Shown piece after piece: positions 1-5,809 of a DNA stretch of 9,874 bases. The position numbers and the translations under genes were made by a program. The notes beneath the pieces are model-generated. The model was given only the letters and a program-made list of their open reading frames with translations, was not told the origin of the DNA and made no database searches. This DNA is from JAWWBN01 sp033720955 (GTDB taxonomy: Bacteria; Acidobacteriota; Thermoanaerobaculia; Multivoradales; JAHEKO01), in NCBI GenBank assembly GCA_033720955.1, contig JAWWBN010000143.1, positions 1 to 9,874 on the forward strand, read 5' to 3'. Within the stretch, counting starts at the first letter, position 1; the number at the start of each line of letters is the position of its first letter.

Positions 1-1
1 C

Positions 2-1000
2 CGACGAGGCTGGCGGCCGCTGCGCAGCCTGCTCTTCGCGCACTGGGGAGCGGAGGAGCAGGGGATCATCGGCTCGGTGGAGTGGGTCGAGCGTCACCGT
101 GAGGAGCTCCTCGACGGCGGCGTCGCCTACGTCAACCTCGACTCCGCCACCCGCGGGCTCGAGTTCGGCGCGAGCGCCGCGCCCTCCCTGAAGACGGTGA
201 TCGAGGAGGTGGCGCGGGCGGTGGAGCACCCCGACCCGGCGCACGACACCGTCTACGACCAGTGGCTTGCGGCGGGGGAGGGCGAGCCGAGCTTCGGCAA
301 CCTCGGAGGCGGCTCCGACCACGTCGGCTTCTACTGCCACGTCGGGGTGCCCTCCTGCGGGCTGGGGGCGGGCGGCGCCCAGGGCACCTCCTACCACTCG
401 AACTACGACACCCTCGCCTGGTACCGCCAGGTGGTGGGCGACGACTACGAGCCGGCCCGGATGCTCACCCGCATGGTGAGCCTGCTCGCCGGCCGGCTGG
501 CCGCCGCGCCCCTGCTGCCTCTCGACCCGGTGCGCTACGCCACCGACGCCCGCCGGCACGTGGAGGAGCTCGAGCGACGGGCCGTCGAGCGCACGGTGGC
601 GATCGACCTGGCCGCGCTGCGGACGGCGATCGACCGCTACGAGGGCGTCGCCAAGAGCAGCCGCGACCGGCTGCTGGCGGCGGTGGAGGAGGACCTTCTG
701 ACCGGCGAGCGTCTCGACCGCGTCAACGAGAGGCTGCTGCGGCTGGAGCGGGTCTGGCTTCGCGAAGAGGGTCTGCCGGAGCGGCCCTGGTTCCGCAACC
801 TGTACGCCGCCACCGACCAGGACTCGGGGTACGCCGCCTGGATGCTGCCGGCGTTGCGCTGGGCGGTCGAGCGGCGGCGAGACCGCGATCTCGAGCGGTT
901 GGTGCCGCTCTACGTGACGGTCTTCGGACGGCTGGGCGAGGAGATGGCCGAGATCGGCCGCCTCCTCGAGGGCGGACGGCGGGCTACCAGCTCGCCTTGA
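2..1000 (+). CDS. M28B metallopeptidase, glutamate carboxypeptidase II-like (3' part)
   Basis: This is the C-terminal 332 residues of a zinc aminopeptidase/carboxypeptidase of the GCPII (PSMA)/transferrin-receptor-like family. The frame is open from the window edge, so the start and the first two zinc ligands (the His and bridging Asp of the family) lie upstream. Visible here are AEEQG with the general-base Glu and zinc-ligand Glu (E18, E19 of this fragment), the VNLDS ligand Asp (D47), the GGGSDH substrate-site segment (about 101-107) and the last zinc ligand His in TSYHSNYD (H132). From about residue 170 onward is the helical TfR-like dimerisation domain, with the characteristic LERVWL...GLPERPWFRN segment. 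The in-frame GTG at 77 is internal, because strong family similarity continues upstream of it. Proteins of this family are usually exported or periplasmic, but the signal region is not visible. The last 17 bases overlap rpsN on the opposite strand. The family call is secure; the substrate (dipeptides or N-acylated peptides) is inferred. Confidence 0.93.
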   Translation, partial: RRGWRPLRSLLFAHWGAEEQGIIGSVEWVERHREELLDGGVAYVNLDSATRGLEFGASAAPSLKTVIEEVARAVEHPDPAHDTVYDQWLAAGEGEPSFGNLGGGSDHVGFYCHVGVPSCGLGAGGAQGTSYHSNYDTLAWYRQVVGDDYEPARMLTRMVSLLAGRLAAAPLLPLDPVRYATDARRHVEELERRAVERTVAIDLAALRTAIDRYEGVAKSSRDRLLAAVEEDLLTGERLDRVNERLLRLERVWLREEGLPERPWFRNLYAATDQDSGYAAWMLPALRWAVERRRDRDLERLVPLYVTVFGRLGEEMAEIGRLLEGGRRATSSP

Positions 1001-1289
1001 TGACGCCCGGCAGGTAGCCCTGCAGGGCGAGATCGCGCAGGGCGATTCGCGACAGACCGAACTTCCGGTAGTAGCCGCGGGGACGGCCGGTCAGGTTGCA
1101 GCGGTTGACCACCCGGGTGGGGCTGGCGTCGCGCGGCAACTGGCGCAGAGCGTACTGCGCCTCCATCCGGTCCTCCATCGAACGACTCTTGTCGTTGATG
1201 ATCTTCTTCAGCTCGAGACGCTGCTCGCGGTATCGCTCCGCCATCCGCTTGCGCTTCTCGTTCTTGGCGATCTTCGCTTTGCTGGCCAT
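984..1289 (-). CDS. rpsN: 30S ribosomal protein S14, zinc-independent type
   Basis: This 101-residue protein has the length and ends of the long (C-minus) form of S14: a basic N-terminus beginning MASKAKIAKN, LPRDASPTR at 51-59, the signature CNLTGRPRGYYRKFGLSR at 64-81, and the terminal KASW. Only one Cys (C64) is present, so the CxxC...CxxC zinc ribbon of the short 61-residue form is absent. S14 binds the head of the 30S subunit late in assembly. The ATG at 1287-1289 was chosen because homology begins there and a GAGGA sequence lies a few bases upstream; the frame stays open upstream without further homology. The gene stands apart from the usual spc ribosomal operon (no rplE or rpsH beside it), has its own promoter, and converges with the M28 peptidase gene, overlapping it by 17 bases. 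Isolated C-minus S14 genes are sometimes zinc-stress paralogues in other bacteria. Whether this is the sole copy cannot be judged here. Confidence 0.96.
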   Translation of the reverse strand: MASKAKIAKNEKRKRMAERYREQRLELKKIINDKSRSMEDRMEAQYALRQLPRDASPTRVVNRCNLTGRPRGYYRKFGLSRIALRDLALQGYLPGVIKASW

Positions 1290-1335
1290 CTGGAATCCTC
1301 GTCGTCGGTCGGCCGCTCGACGGCGGCAAACGGGG

Positions 1336-1364
1336 ATGGTACCCCGCTCCGGAGCGAAGGTCAA
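1336..1364 (-). promoter_or_regulatory. sigma70-like promoter of rpsN with palindromic spacer
   Basis: Read on the minus strand, TTGACC (-35, bases 1359-1364) is followed after exactly 17 bases by TACCAT (-10, bases 1336-1341). The -35 matches five of six consensus positions and the -10 four of six. A transcript start near 1329 would give a leader of about 40 bases before the rpsN ATG. The spacer contains a perfect 12-base palindrome, CGCTCCGGAGCG (1345-1356), which is well placed to be an operator but could be chance in DNA this GC-rich. The -35 box overlaps the stop codon of yjbQ. Confidence 0.55.
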
Positions 1365-1783
1365 CCTCGTCCCATCACCTGCACGACGACCCGCCGACGG
1401 CGAGGCCGGTTGTCGAAGTCGCAGAGCACGATCTGCTGCCAGGTTCCCCGCCTCACCTCGCCCTCCACGACCGGCAGGGTGAGCGATGGCCCCAGCAGCG
1501 CCGCCCGCACGTGGGAGTAGCCGTTGCCGTCCCCCCAGCGCAGGTTGTGCGCGTACTCGCCGCCGCTCGGCGCCAGCTCCTCCATCACCCGCGTCAGGTC
1601 CGCCACGCACCCGGATTCGAACTCCAGCGTGGTGATCCCCGCCGTCGACCCCGGCGTGAACACCAGCACCATCCCCTCCGCCACCCCGGACCCGGCCACC
1701 GCCCTCTCGACGTCCGCCGTCAGATCGTGGACGTCCGTGTTCGCCGACGTCTTCCGCTCGAGCGTCTCGCTGTGCACCCTCAT
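1361..1783 (-). CDS. yjbQ: YjbQ / UPF0047 family protein
   Basis: This 140-residue protein has the full length of the UPF0047 family. Hallmarks are FTPGSTAGITTLE (about 42-54), EYAHNLRWGDGNGYSH (76-91, including H79, D85 and H91), the LLGPSLTLP stretch (96-104) and GTWQQIVLCDFDNRPR (113-128). The E. coli member has a weak thiamine-phosphate synthase activity and the family is often annotated as secondary thiamine-phosphate synthase. The physiological reaction is not settled, so that name should be used loosely. The ATG at 1781-1783 overlaps the stop of the upstream dehydrogenase gene (ATGA), and the last codons of that gene form a strong AGGAGG, so translation is coupled. No thiamine genes are nearby. 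Family membership is very secure; function is moderate. Confidence 0.92.
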   Translation of the reverse strand: MRVHSETLERKTSANTDVHDLTADVERAVAGSGVAEGMVLVFTPGSTAGITTLEFESGCVADLTRVMEELAPSGGEYAHNLRWGDGNGYSHVRAALLGPSLTLPVVEGEVRRGTWQQIVLCDFDNRPRRRRVVVQVMGRG

Positions 1784-2802
1784 CGTCCCTCCTCGATCTC
1801 GAGACAGATCTTGCCGAAGTGCTCCCCGGCCGCCATCCTCTCGAAGGCCGTCTTCGCCTCGGTGAAGGGGCGCACCGAGTCCACCACCGGGGCGATCCGG
1901 TTGACCTCGATGGCGCGGCTCATCCCCTCGAAGCCCTCCCGGCTGCCCACCAGGATGCCCTGGACTCGGACGCTCTTCATCAGGATGGGCACCACGGAGA
2001 GGTCGGAGACCGGGCCGGAGAGGACGCCGATCATCGCCACCGTCCCGCCGACCCGAACCGCCTCCAGGGACTGGGCCAGGGTTCCGGCTCCCCCCACCTC
2101 GACCACCAGATCCACGCCGCGCCCACCCGTCAGCTCGCGCACGGTGCGGCCCCACTTCGGGGTCTCGCGGTAGTTGACCCCGTGGGCGGCGCCCAGCTCG
2201 CGGGCCCGCTCGAGCTTCTCGTCGCGGCTGGAGGTCACGATCACCCGTGCCCCCAGGGCCGAGGCGAACTGCAGCGCGAAGAGAGAGACCCCGCCGGTGC
2301 CGAGCACCAGGACCGTGTTCCCCGCGGTGATCCGGCCGTGGGTGACCACGGCGCTCCAGGCGGTCAAGCCGGCGCAGGGTAGACAGGCCGCCTCGACGTC
2401 GGAGAGGTGCTCGGGGAAGCGGATCACCCCGCGCTCGGGGAGGACCATCTTCTCCTGGAGGGCGCCGTCCAGCGGTCCGCCCAGGGTGCTGCGGGTGCCG
2501 TCGGGGGGCGGCTCGCCGCCCATCCAGCTCTGCGAGAAGAGGGTGGCCACGCGGTCGCCGGGGGCGACCCGCGTCACGCCGTCGCCCACCGCCTCGACCA
2601 CCCCCGCTCCGTCGGAGCAGGGCACCAGCGGCAGCGGCTGCCTGGGGTTGTAGAGCCCCCGGACCATCATCAGGTCGCGGTAGTTGAGCGACGCGGCGCG
2701 CATCGCCACCAGCACCTGGCCGGGCCCCGGCTCGGGCTCGGGCCGCTCGGCGAGCCGCAGGTTGTCCAGGCCGAAAGAGCCTTCGATCTCGATCACTCTC
2801 AT
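1780..2802 (-). CDS. MDR-superfamily alcohol dehydrogenase / quinone oxidoreductase-like
   Basis: This 340-residue protein is a complete medium-chain dehydrogenase/reductase. The N-terminal GroES-like domain carries SLNYRDLMMVRG (38-49), the PCSDGAGVVEAVG segment (61-73) and GDRV (82-85). The Rossmann domain has the NAD(P) motif VLGTGGVSLFALQFA (166-180), and GGRGVDLVVEVGG follows at 226-238. The four-Cys structural zinc lobe of classical alcohol dehydrogenases is absent, as is the GHE zinc-site motif, so a zinc-free NADPH:quinone or enoyl reductase-type reaction is likelier than zinc-dependent alcohol oxidation. It ends HFGKICLEIEEGR, typical of the subfamily. The protein is cytosolic and the substrate cannot be read from sequence. 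The ATG at 2800-2802 is preceded by AGGGAG and homology starts directly at MRVIEI. The stop overlaps the yjbQ start by ATGA; pyrE lies 87 bases upstream on the same strand. Confidence 0.93.
   Translation of the reverse strand: MRVIEIEGSFGLDNLRLAERPEPEPGPGQVLVAMRAASLNYRDLMMVRGLYNPRQPLPLVPCSDGAGVVEAVGDGVTRVAPGDRVATLFSQSWMGGEPPPDGTRSTLGGPLDGALQEKMVLPERGVIRFPEHLSDVEAACLPCAGLTAWSAVVTHGRITAGNTVLVLGTGGVSLFALQFASALGARVIVTSSRDEKLERARELGAAHGVNYRETPKWGRTVRELTGGRGVDLVVEVGGAGTLAQSLEAVRVGGTVAMIGVLSGPVSDLSVVPILMKSVRVQGILVGSREGFEGMSRAIEVNRIAPVVDSVRPFTEAKTAFERMAAGEHFGKICLEIEEGR
1788..1793 (-). promoter_or_regulatory. Shine-Dalgarno of yjbQ embedded in upstream gene
   Basis: On the minus strand AGGAGG ends four bases before the yjbQ ATG. 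It is formed by the Glu-Glu-Gly codons at the end of the MDR dehydrogenase gene. It fixes the yjbQ start and, with the ATGA overlap, shows that the two genes are translated from one message. Confidence 0.75.
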
Positions 2803-2851
2803 CGTCTCGTCTCCCTTCCCCGGACCGGCGGGCGCGCGCGACCGACCCGCT

Positions 2852-2870
2852 CGGGGCTCATCCAGCCCCG
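2852..2870 (-). terminator. GC-rich stem-loop after pyrE (possible terminator or processing hairpin)
   Basis: A perfect 7-bp stem (CGGGGCT against AGCCCCG) with a 5-base loop lies 19 bases downstream of the pyrE stop and about 50 bases before the dehydrogenase start. No T-run follows on the minus strand, so it is not a canonical intrinsic terminator. It could slow or protect the transcript between pyrE and the next gene, or be a chance structure in GC-rich DNA. Confidence 0.3.
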
Positions 2871-2889
2871 CCGCCGGCCGGGGCCGCGG

Positions 2890-3459
2890 TCAGGTGAAGT
2901 CCGACCGGGTGAAGAGGCTGACCAGTCTCAGCCCCTCCGCCTCGATCGCCTCCCGGCCTCCTTCCTGCCGGTCGATCAGGGTGACCAGGCTCTTCACCTC
3001 GAATCCGGCCTCCCGCAGCCGGCGCGCCGCCGCCAGCGAGGAGCCGCCGGTGGTCACCACGTCCTCGACCACGACCACCGTGGCGCCCGGCTCGATCAGC
3101 TTCTCGCCCTCGATGGCGGCCCCGGTGCCGTGCTCCTTGGCCTTCTTGCGGATCACCAGGTGGGCCAGGGGCCGGCCGGCGAGATGGCTCACCACGGAGA
3201 TCGCCGCCCCGATGGGCACCGACCCCAGCTCGAGCCCCCCCACCGCTCGGACGAGCGGATACTCGGTCAGCTCCTCGATGGCCTCGAAGAAGAGCCGCCC
3301 GGCGAGATAGGCCCCCTCGGCGTCCAGAACCGTCTGCTTGCTGTCGAAGTAGAAATCCGACTCGCGCCCGCTGGCCAGCACCACCCGGCGGCGCTGATAG
3401 CTGCGCTCGGCGAGAATCGTCTTCAGCCGCTCGCGCTCCGATGGCGGGTCGGGACCCAT
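2890..3459 (-). CDS. pyrE: Orotate phosphoribosyltransferase
   Basis: This 189-residue protein converts orotate and PRPP to orotidine 5'-monophosphate in pyrimidine synthesis, as a cytosolic dimer. Visible are GRESDFYFDSKQ (31-42, including the substrate-contacting Lys 41), the flexible catalytic loop RKKAKEHGTG (104-113, with the conserved K105, K106, K108 and H110) and the PRPP-binding signature VVVVEDVVTTGGSS (128-141) with its acidic pair E132/D133. Length is close to the family norm. The ATG at 3457-3459 is taken as the start. A TTG three codons upstream (3466-3468) is in frame but has no properly spaced ribosome site; the only AGG nearby is also weakly placed for the ATG. No other pyr gene is adjacent. 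The upstream neighbour is a metal permease on the same strand, about 60 bases away. Confidence 0.95.
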   Translation of the reverse strand: MGPDPPSERERLKTILAERSYQRRRVVLASGRESDFYFDSKQTVLDAEGAYLAGRLFFEAIEELTEYPLVRAVGGLELGSVPIGAAISVVSHLAGRPLAHLVIRKKAKEHGTGAAIEGEKLIEPGATVVVVEDVVTTGGSSLAAARRLREAGFEVKSLVTLIDRQEGGREAIEAEGLRLVSLFTRSDFT

Positions 3460-3522
3460 GGAGCGCAAGCCTAGCGCGGCGCTGTTCGAAGGCGAAGACG
3501 CCGCCCACGGCGAAGAGGGGGC

Positions 3523-4614
3523 TCAGCCGAAGGCGTTGCGCAGCTCGCGCAGGCCGTCCGCGAAGGCGCCGCGGGAGAGGCGCCACGCCAGAAGGACTGT
3601 CAGCAGCGCGGCGCAGAGGATGTGGAGCAGGTCGGGGCCGCTCTCCAGGCCCTCGGCGAGCGGCGCGGCCAGGGCCGCGGCGGGACCGACCAGGATCTCG
3701 AAAGCGATCCCGCACGCCAGGGCGGTGAGGATGACGCTGCCCAGATAGACGCGCACGAACCGGCCGCCGAAGGTCTTCGACAGCAGCACCACCGTGGCGG
3801 CGTTGGTCGCCGGGCCGGCCAGGAGAAATACCAGCGCCGCCCCCGGACCCACGCCCTTGGCCAGGAGCGCCGCGGCGATCGGAGTGGAGGCCGACGCGCA
3901 CATGTAGAGCGGGATTCCCACCACTAGGAGCAGGAGCATGGGCACGATGCCGGCGCCCAGACCGCGGTCGGCCAGGTCCGACGGAAGCAGGCCGGTCAGA
4001 AGTCCGGCGATCAGGATCCCCAGCACGAGCCAGAAGGCGAGGTCGTCCAGGAGCTCGACGAAGCCGTATTCGATCGCCGGGCGGAGGACGTCGCGCCAGA
4101 GCCGACGCCGGGCGGGAGCTCCCGCGGGCGGGTCGAACCCTGCCGACGGGGCGCACTCTCCGCACGGCTCCGCCGCCGGCGCCTCGGCCGGGATCTCGCC
4201 CTCCTTCAGGAAGAGCATGGCCCCCAGGCCGCCCACGATCGCCGTCAGGAAGGCGGCGATCGGCCGGGCCACGGCGAAGAGCGGACCCATCAAGCCCCAG
4301 GTGAAGACGATCGAGTCCACGCTCGACTCGGGGGTCGTGGTCAGGAAGGAGAGGGCCGCCGGCTGGCTGGCGCCCTTGCGGCGCAGCTCCACGGTGATCG
4401 GCACCACGCCGCAACTGCAGACCGGCAGCGGCACGCCGATGAGCGCCGCCCGCACCACGCCCCCCATCCCCGGCTTGCCCATCCACCGCTGGATGAGCCG
4501 CTGGGGCATCAGAACGTGGACGAGCCCGGCCATCAGCAGGCCGAGCAGCAGGTAGGGCGCCGCCTCGAGGAGGGTGTCGAGGGTGGCGAGGAGGATGTCC
4601 GCGAGCAGCCGCAT
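3523..4614 (-). CDS. SO_0444-family metal (Cu/Zn-type) efflux permease, PF03773
   Basis: This 363-residue inner-membrane protein of the ArsP/DUF318 permease superfamily has several transmembrane segments. These fall in two homologous halves (about residues 5-135 and 185-345) joined by a soluble loop. The first half carries the signature GVPLPVCSCGVVPI (60-73, C66 and C68); the second carries the matching GIPLYMCASASTPIAAALLAKG (233-254, C239) and LLAGPATNAATV (264-275). The loop holds EPCGECAPS, a CxxC pair (C151, C154) suited to binding a soft metal. Members named SO_0444 are thought to export Cu or Zn; the ion here is unproven. It lacks the long His/Cys-rich stretches some relatives carry. 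The ATG at 4612-4614 is the first possible start after an in-frame TAG at 4630-4632, but its ribosome site is weak. It may be the first gene of a unit continuing into pyrE; the 54-63 base gap between them shows no clear terminator. Confidence 0.88.
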   Translation of the reverse strand: MRLLADILLATLDTLLEAAPYLLLGLLMAGLVHVLMPQRLIQRWMGKPGMGGVVRAALIGVPLPVCSCGVVPITVELRRKGASQPAALSFLTTTPESSVDSIVFTWGLMGPLFAVARPIAAFLTAIVGGLGAMLFLKEGEIPAEAPAAEPCGECAPSAGFDPPAGAPARRRLWRDVLRPAIEYGFVELLDDLAFWLVLGILIAGLLTGLLPSDLADRGLGAGIVPMLLLLVVGIPLYMCASASTPIAAALLAKGVGPGAALVFLLAGPATNAATVVLLSKTFGGRFVRVYLGSVILTALACGIAFEILVGPAAALAAPLAEGLESGPDLLHILCAALLTVLLAWRLSRGAFADGLRELRNAFG

Positions 4615-4647
4615 ATGCCGTTGGGCACCCTAGCAGTCGGCCATTTT

Positions 4648-4662
4648 CAGATAGGAACAGAT
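4648..4662 (-). promoter_or_regulatory. AT-richer patch with 10-bp-spaced direct repeat upstream of the permease gene
   Basis: Bases 4631-4670 are only about 45% G+C by hand count, far below the surrounding 65-75%. Inside, the minus strand reads ATCTG twice, starts spaced exactly 10 bases (one helical turn), 34-48 bases before the permease ATG. The patch is where a promoter and metal-sensor site for the permease would be expected, but no good -35/-10 pair with 16-18 base spacing could be found. Low certainty. Confidence 0.2.
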
Positions 4663-4703
4663 TCTCGGTAACGGCTCGGGAAGCTGCATCTCCTCTCGGT
4701 GGG

Positions 4704-4718
4704 GCGGCGCCGCGCCGC
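4704..4718 (-). terminator. GC hairpin just after the receiver gene
   Basis: A 6-bp stem (GCGGCG against CGCCGC) with a 3-base loop begins ten bases past the receiver-gene stop. No T-run follows. It is well placed to end the two-gene unit before the permease promoter region, but GC hairpins of this size arise easily in such DNA. Confidence 0.25.
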
Positions 4719-4727
4719 TCGAGCCGC

Positions 4728-5153
4728 TCAGGCTTCGATGAGGCTTCGGAGAATCGCGAACAGCTCCGCCGGCTCGTAGACCTCCAGCTTCGACAGGACG
4801 AGCGTGGCCTCCCGCTGGAGCCAAGGGCTCTCCCGCACCGGTCTCCTCGCGACGGTCAGGACAACCACCGGGACCTGGTTCGAGGTGGTCAGGCGGACTT
4901 CGTGGCGAAGAAAGCGGAGAAAGCGCAGTCCCGCGTAAAGATCTTCCTCCTCGCTCTCCGGCACGGCATCGGAATCGTCGGGGATGACGAGGTCCGTCAC
5001 CACGAGGTCGAAACGCTCCGTCCGAACCCGTTCCATCGCGGCCCCCAGACTCGCGGCCAACTGGAACTCGTAGCCGGCGGAGCGCGCTTCCGCCTCGATC
5101 GAGGCGAGCGTCCACTCGTCGTCCTCCACCAGCAGGATCCGCTTGCGGCTCAC
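4728..5153 (-). CDS. Stand-alone receiver (REC) domain protein with acidic loop insertion
   Basis: This 141-residue CheY-like protein has no output domain. All receiver residues are present: acidic pair D11/D12 in RILLVEDDE, phospho-acceptor D54 in VVTDLVIP, T100 in VVVLTVARR, and K122 in LVLSKLEVYEP. Between P58 and the helix-3 Gly (G75) is an acidic insertion of about 13 residues (rich in Asp and Glu, 59-71) that ordinary receivers lack. A normal receiver has about eight residues from the phospho-Asp to this Gly; here there are 21. It should therefore be phosphorylatable and signal by protein contact. The start is GTG at 5151-5153, overlapping the stop of the upstream membrane-protein gene (GTGA), with no clear ribosome site of its own, so it depends on translational coupling. 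No histidine kinase is in the window. The domain call is secure; partner and role are unknown. Confidence 0.85.
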   Translation of the reverse strand: MSRKRILLVEDDEWTLASIEAEARSAGYEFQLAASLGAAMERVRTERFDLVVTDLVIPDDSDAVPESEEEDLYAGLRFLRFLRHEVRLTTSNQVPVVVLTVARRPVRESPWLQREATLVLSKLEVYEPAELFAILRSLIEA

Positions 5154-5710
5154 TCGGGGTAGAGGTGCTGAGCGACGTGGATGTCCTTGGCGATCAACAG
5201 ATCGGATTGGACCTCACCCAGGTCGGCGCGCGTAGTCCTGACGAGCTCCACCTGTTCTCGCGGAAGGCTCAGGTACTTCGCCTCCCAGGCGGGCCCAGAG
5301 AGGATTCGGGTCGTCCGGTCCAGGACGGTGTTCTTGGCCCGATGCAGAGTCTTGCGAACGGTCGCGGGGAGGTTCGGATGCTGTTCCTGGAACGCGGCGA
5401 GCAGCCCGTCGGCGGCTCTCCTCAAGTGGGCGGCCTGGGGCTGCGCGAGGACGGAATCCGCCCGCAGATCACAGAGCGGCAACAGCGCATCCCGATACTC
5501 CTGCAGGGCGGTGGCGAGCTTCAAGAAAGCCCGGTGTGTGGCTCGGAACTCGTGCCCCCTCAGGTCCAGGAGCTGCGCGAGCTCGGGTATCGACGTCTGC
5601 AGTCTCTCCTGCCTTCGAGCGGTGCGCCAGGCCGCCAGGGCGGCGACCACCGCCACGAGAAGAGAAGCGACCGCCGTGATGTAGGCGGCGACGATTCTCG
5701 GATCGTCCAT
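5150..5710 (-). CDS. Single-pass membrane protein with helical cytoplasmic domain, unknown family
   Basis: I do not recognise this 186-residue protein. Residues 6-28 form one hydrophobic helix directly after a short acidic N-terminus, followed by the basic stretch RTARRQER, so the C-terminal part should face the cytoplasm. Residues 35-180 are predicted helical by eye (Leu/Ala/Arg/Glu rich, heptad-like runs at about 36-82, 94-110 and 145-172), with few breaks (HPNLP 111-115, SGPAW 138-142). No HAMP signature, His-kinase H-box, nucleotide-binding or enzymatic motif is visible. The ATG at 5708-5710 fits because the membrane helix begins at once; no Shine-Dalgarno is seen, and a short leader is possible. 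It overlaps the receiver gene by 4 bases, so the two are co-expressed and probably act together, with the membrane protein as anchor, sensor or target of the receiver. G+C looks lower than in neighbours, which may mean acquisition from elsewhere. Confidence 0.78.
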   Translation of the reverse strand: MDDPRIVAAYITAVASLLVAVVAALAAWRTARRQERLQTSIPELAQLLDLRGHEFRATHRAFLKLATALQEYRDALLPLCDLRADSVLAQPQAAHLRRAADGLLAAFQEQHPNLPATVRKTLHRAKNTVLDRTTRILSGPAWEAKYLSLPREQVELVRTTRADLGEVQSDLLIAKDIHVAQHLYPE

Positions 5711-5809
5711 GAGGGTGGAGAGCAGTCTACTGCAGCGTCGGCCCGCGGCTGTCGCAGCGATCTAGGATAGGGCCCATCCGCTCTTCTGCCGCGCACGGAG
5801 GACTCCCCG
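5711..5809. promoter_or_regulatory. Divergent intergenic region between the membrane-protein gene and the Asp-box gene
   Basis: These 99 bases must hold the promoters of both divergent genes. On the plus strand TAGGAT (5763-5768) could be a -10 for the secreted protein gene, but no convincing -35 sits 16-18 bases before it. On the minus strand TAGACT (5724-5729) is a poor -10 candidate that would leave almost no leader. Nothing stronger was seen. Confidence 0.3.
5797..5802 (+). promoter_or_regulatory. Shine-Dalgarno of the Asp-box protein gene
   Basis: GGAGGA sits seven bases before the ATG at 5810-5812. It fixes this start, which also yields a proper signal peptide. Confidence 0.75.

Noticed and set aside
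984..1610. Longer N-terminal version of S14 (208 residues)
   Set aside because: Homology to S14 starts at the ATG at 1289; the upstream part is shadow of yjbQ and crosses the promoter.
1361..2155. Longer N-terminal version of YjbQ (264 residues)
   Set aside because: The extra part is a shadow of the dehydrogenase gene; the ATG at 1783 has a strong ribosome site and full-length homology.
3491..3515. Direct repeat GGCGAAG, 18 bases apart, between the permease and pyrE genes
   Set aside because: Seven-base repeats are expected by chance in DNA of this composition and no regulatory logic is evident.
2858..4486. 542-codon minus-strand frame across pyrE and the permease
   Set aside because: Low-complexity product spanning two well-identified genes in a different frame.
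984..4614. A metal-homeostasis island (zinc-free S14 plus metal permease)
   Set aside because: Two unrelated genes, yjbQ and the dehydrogenase, plus pyrE lie between them, and no Zur-like site or metal regulator was found; the link is too thin.
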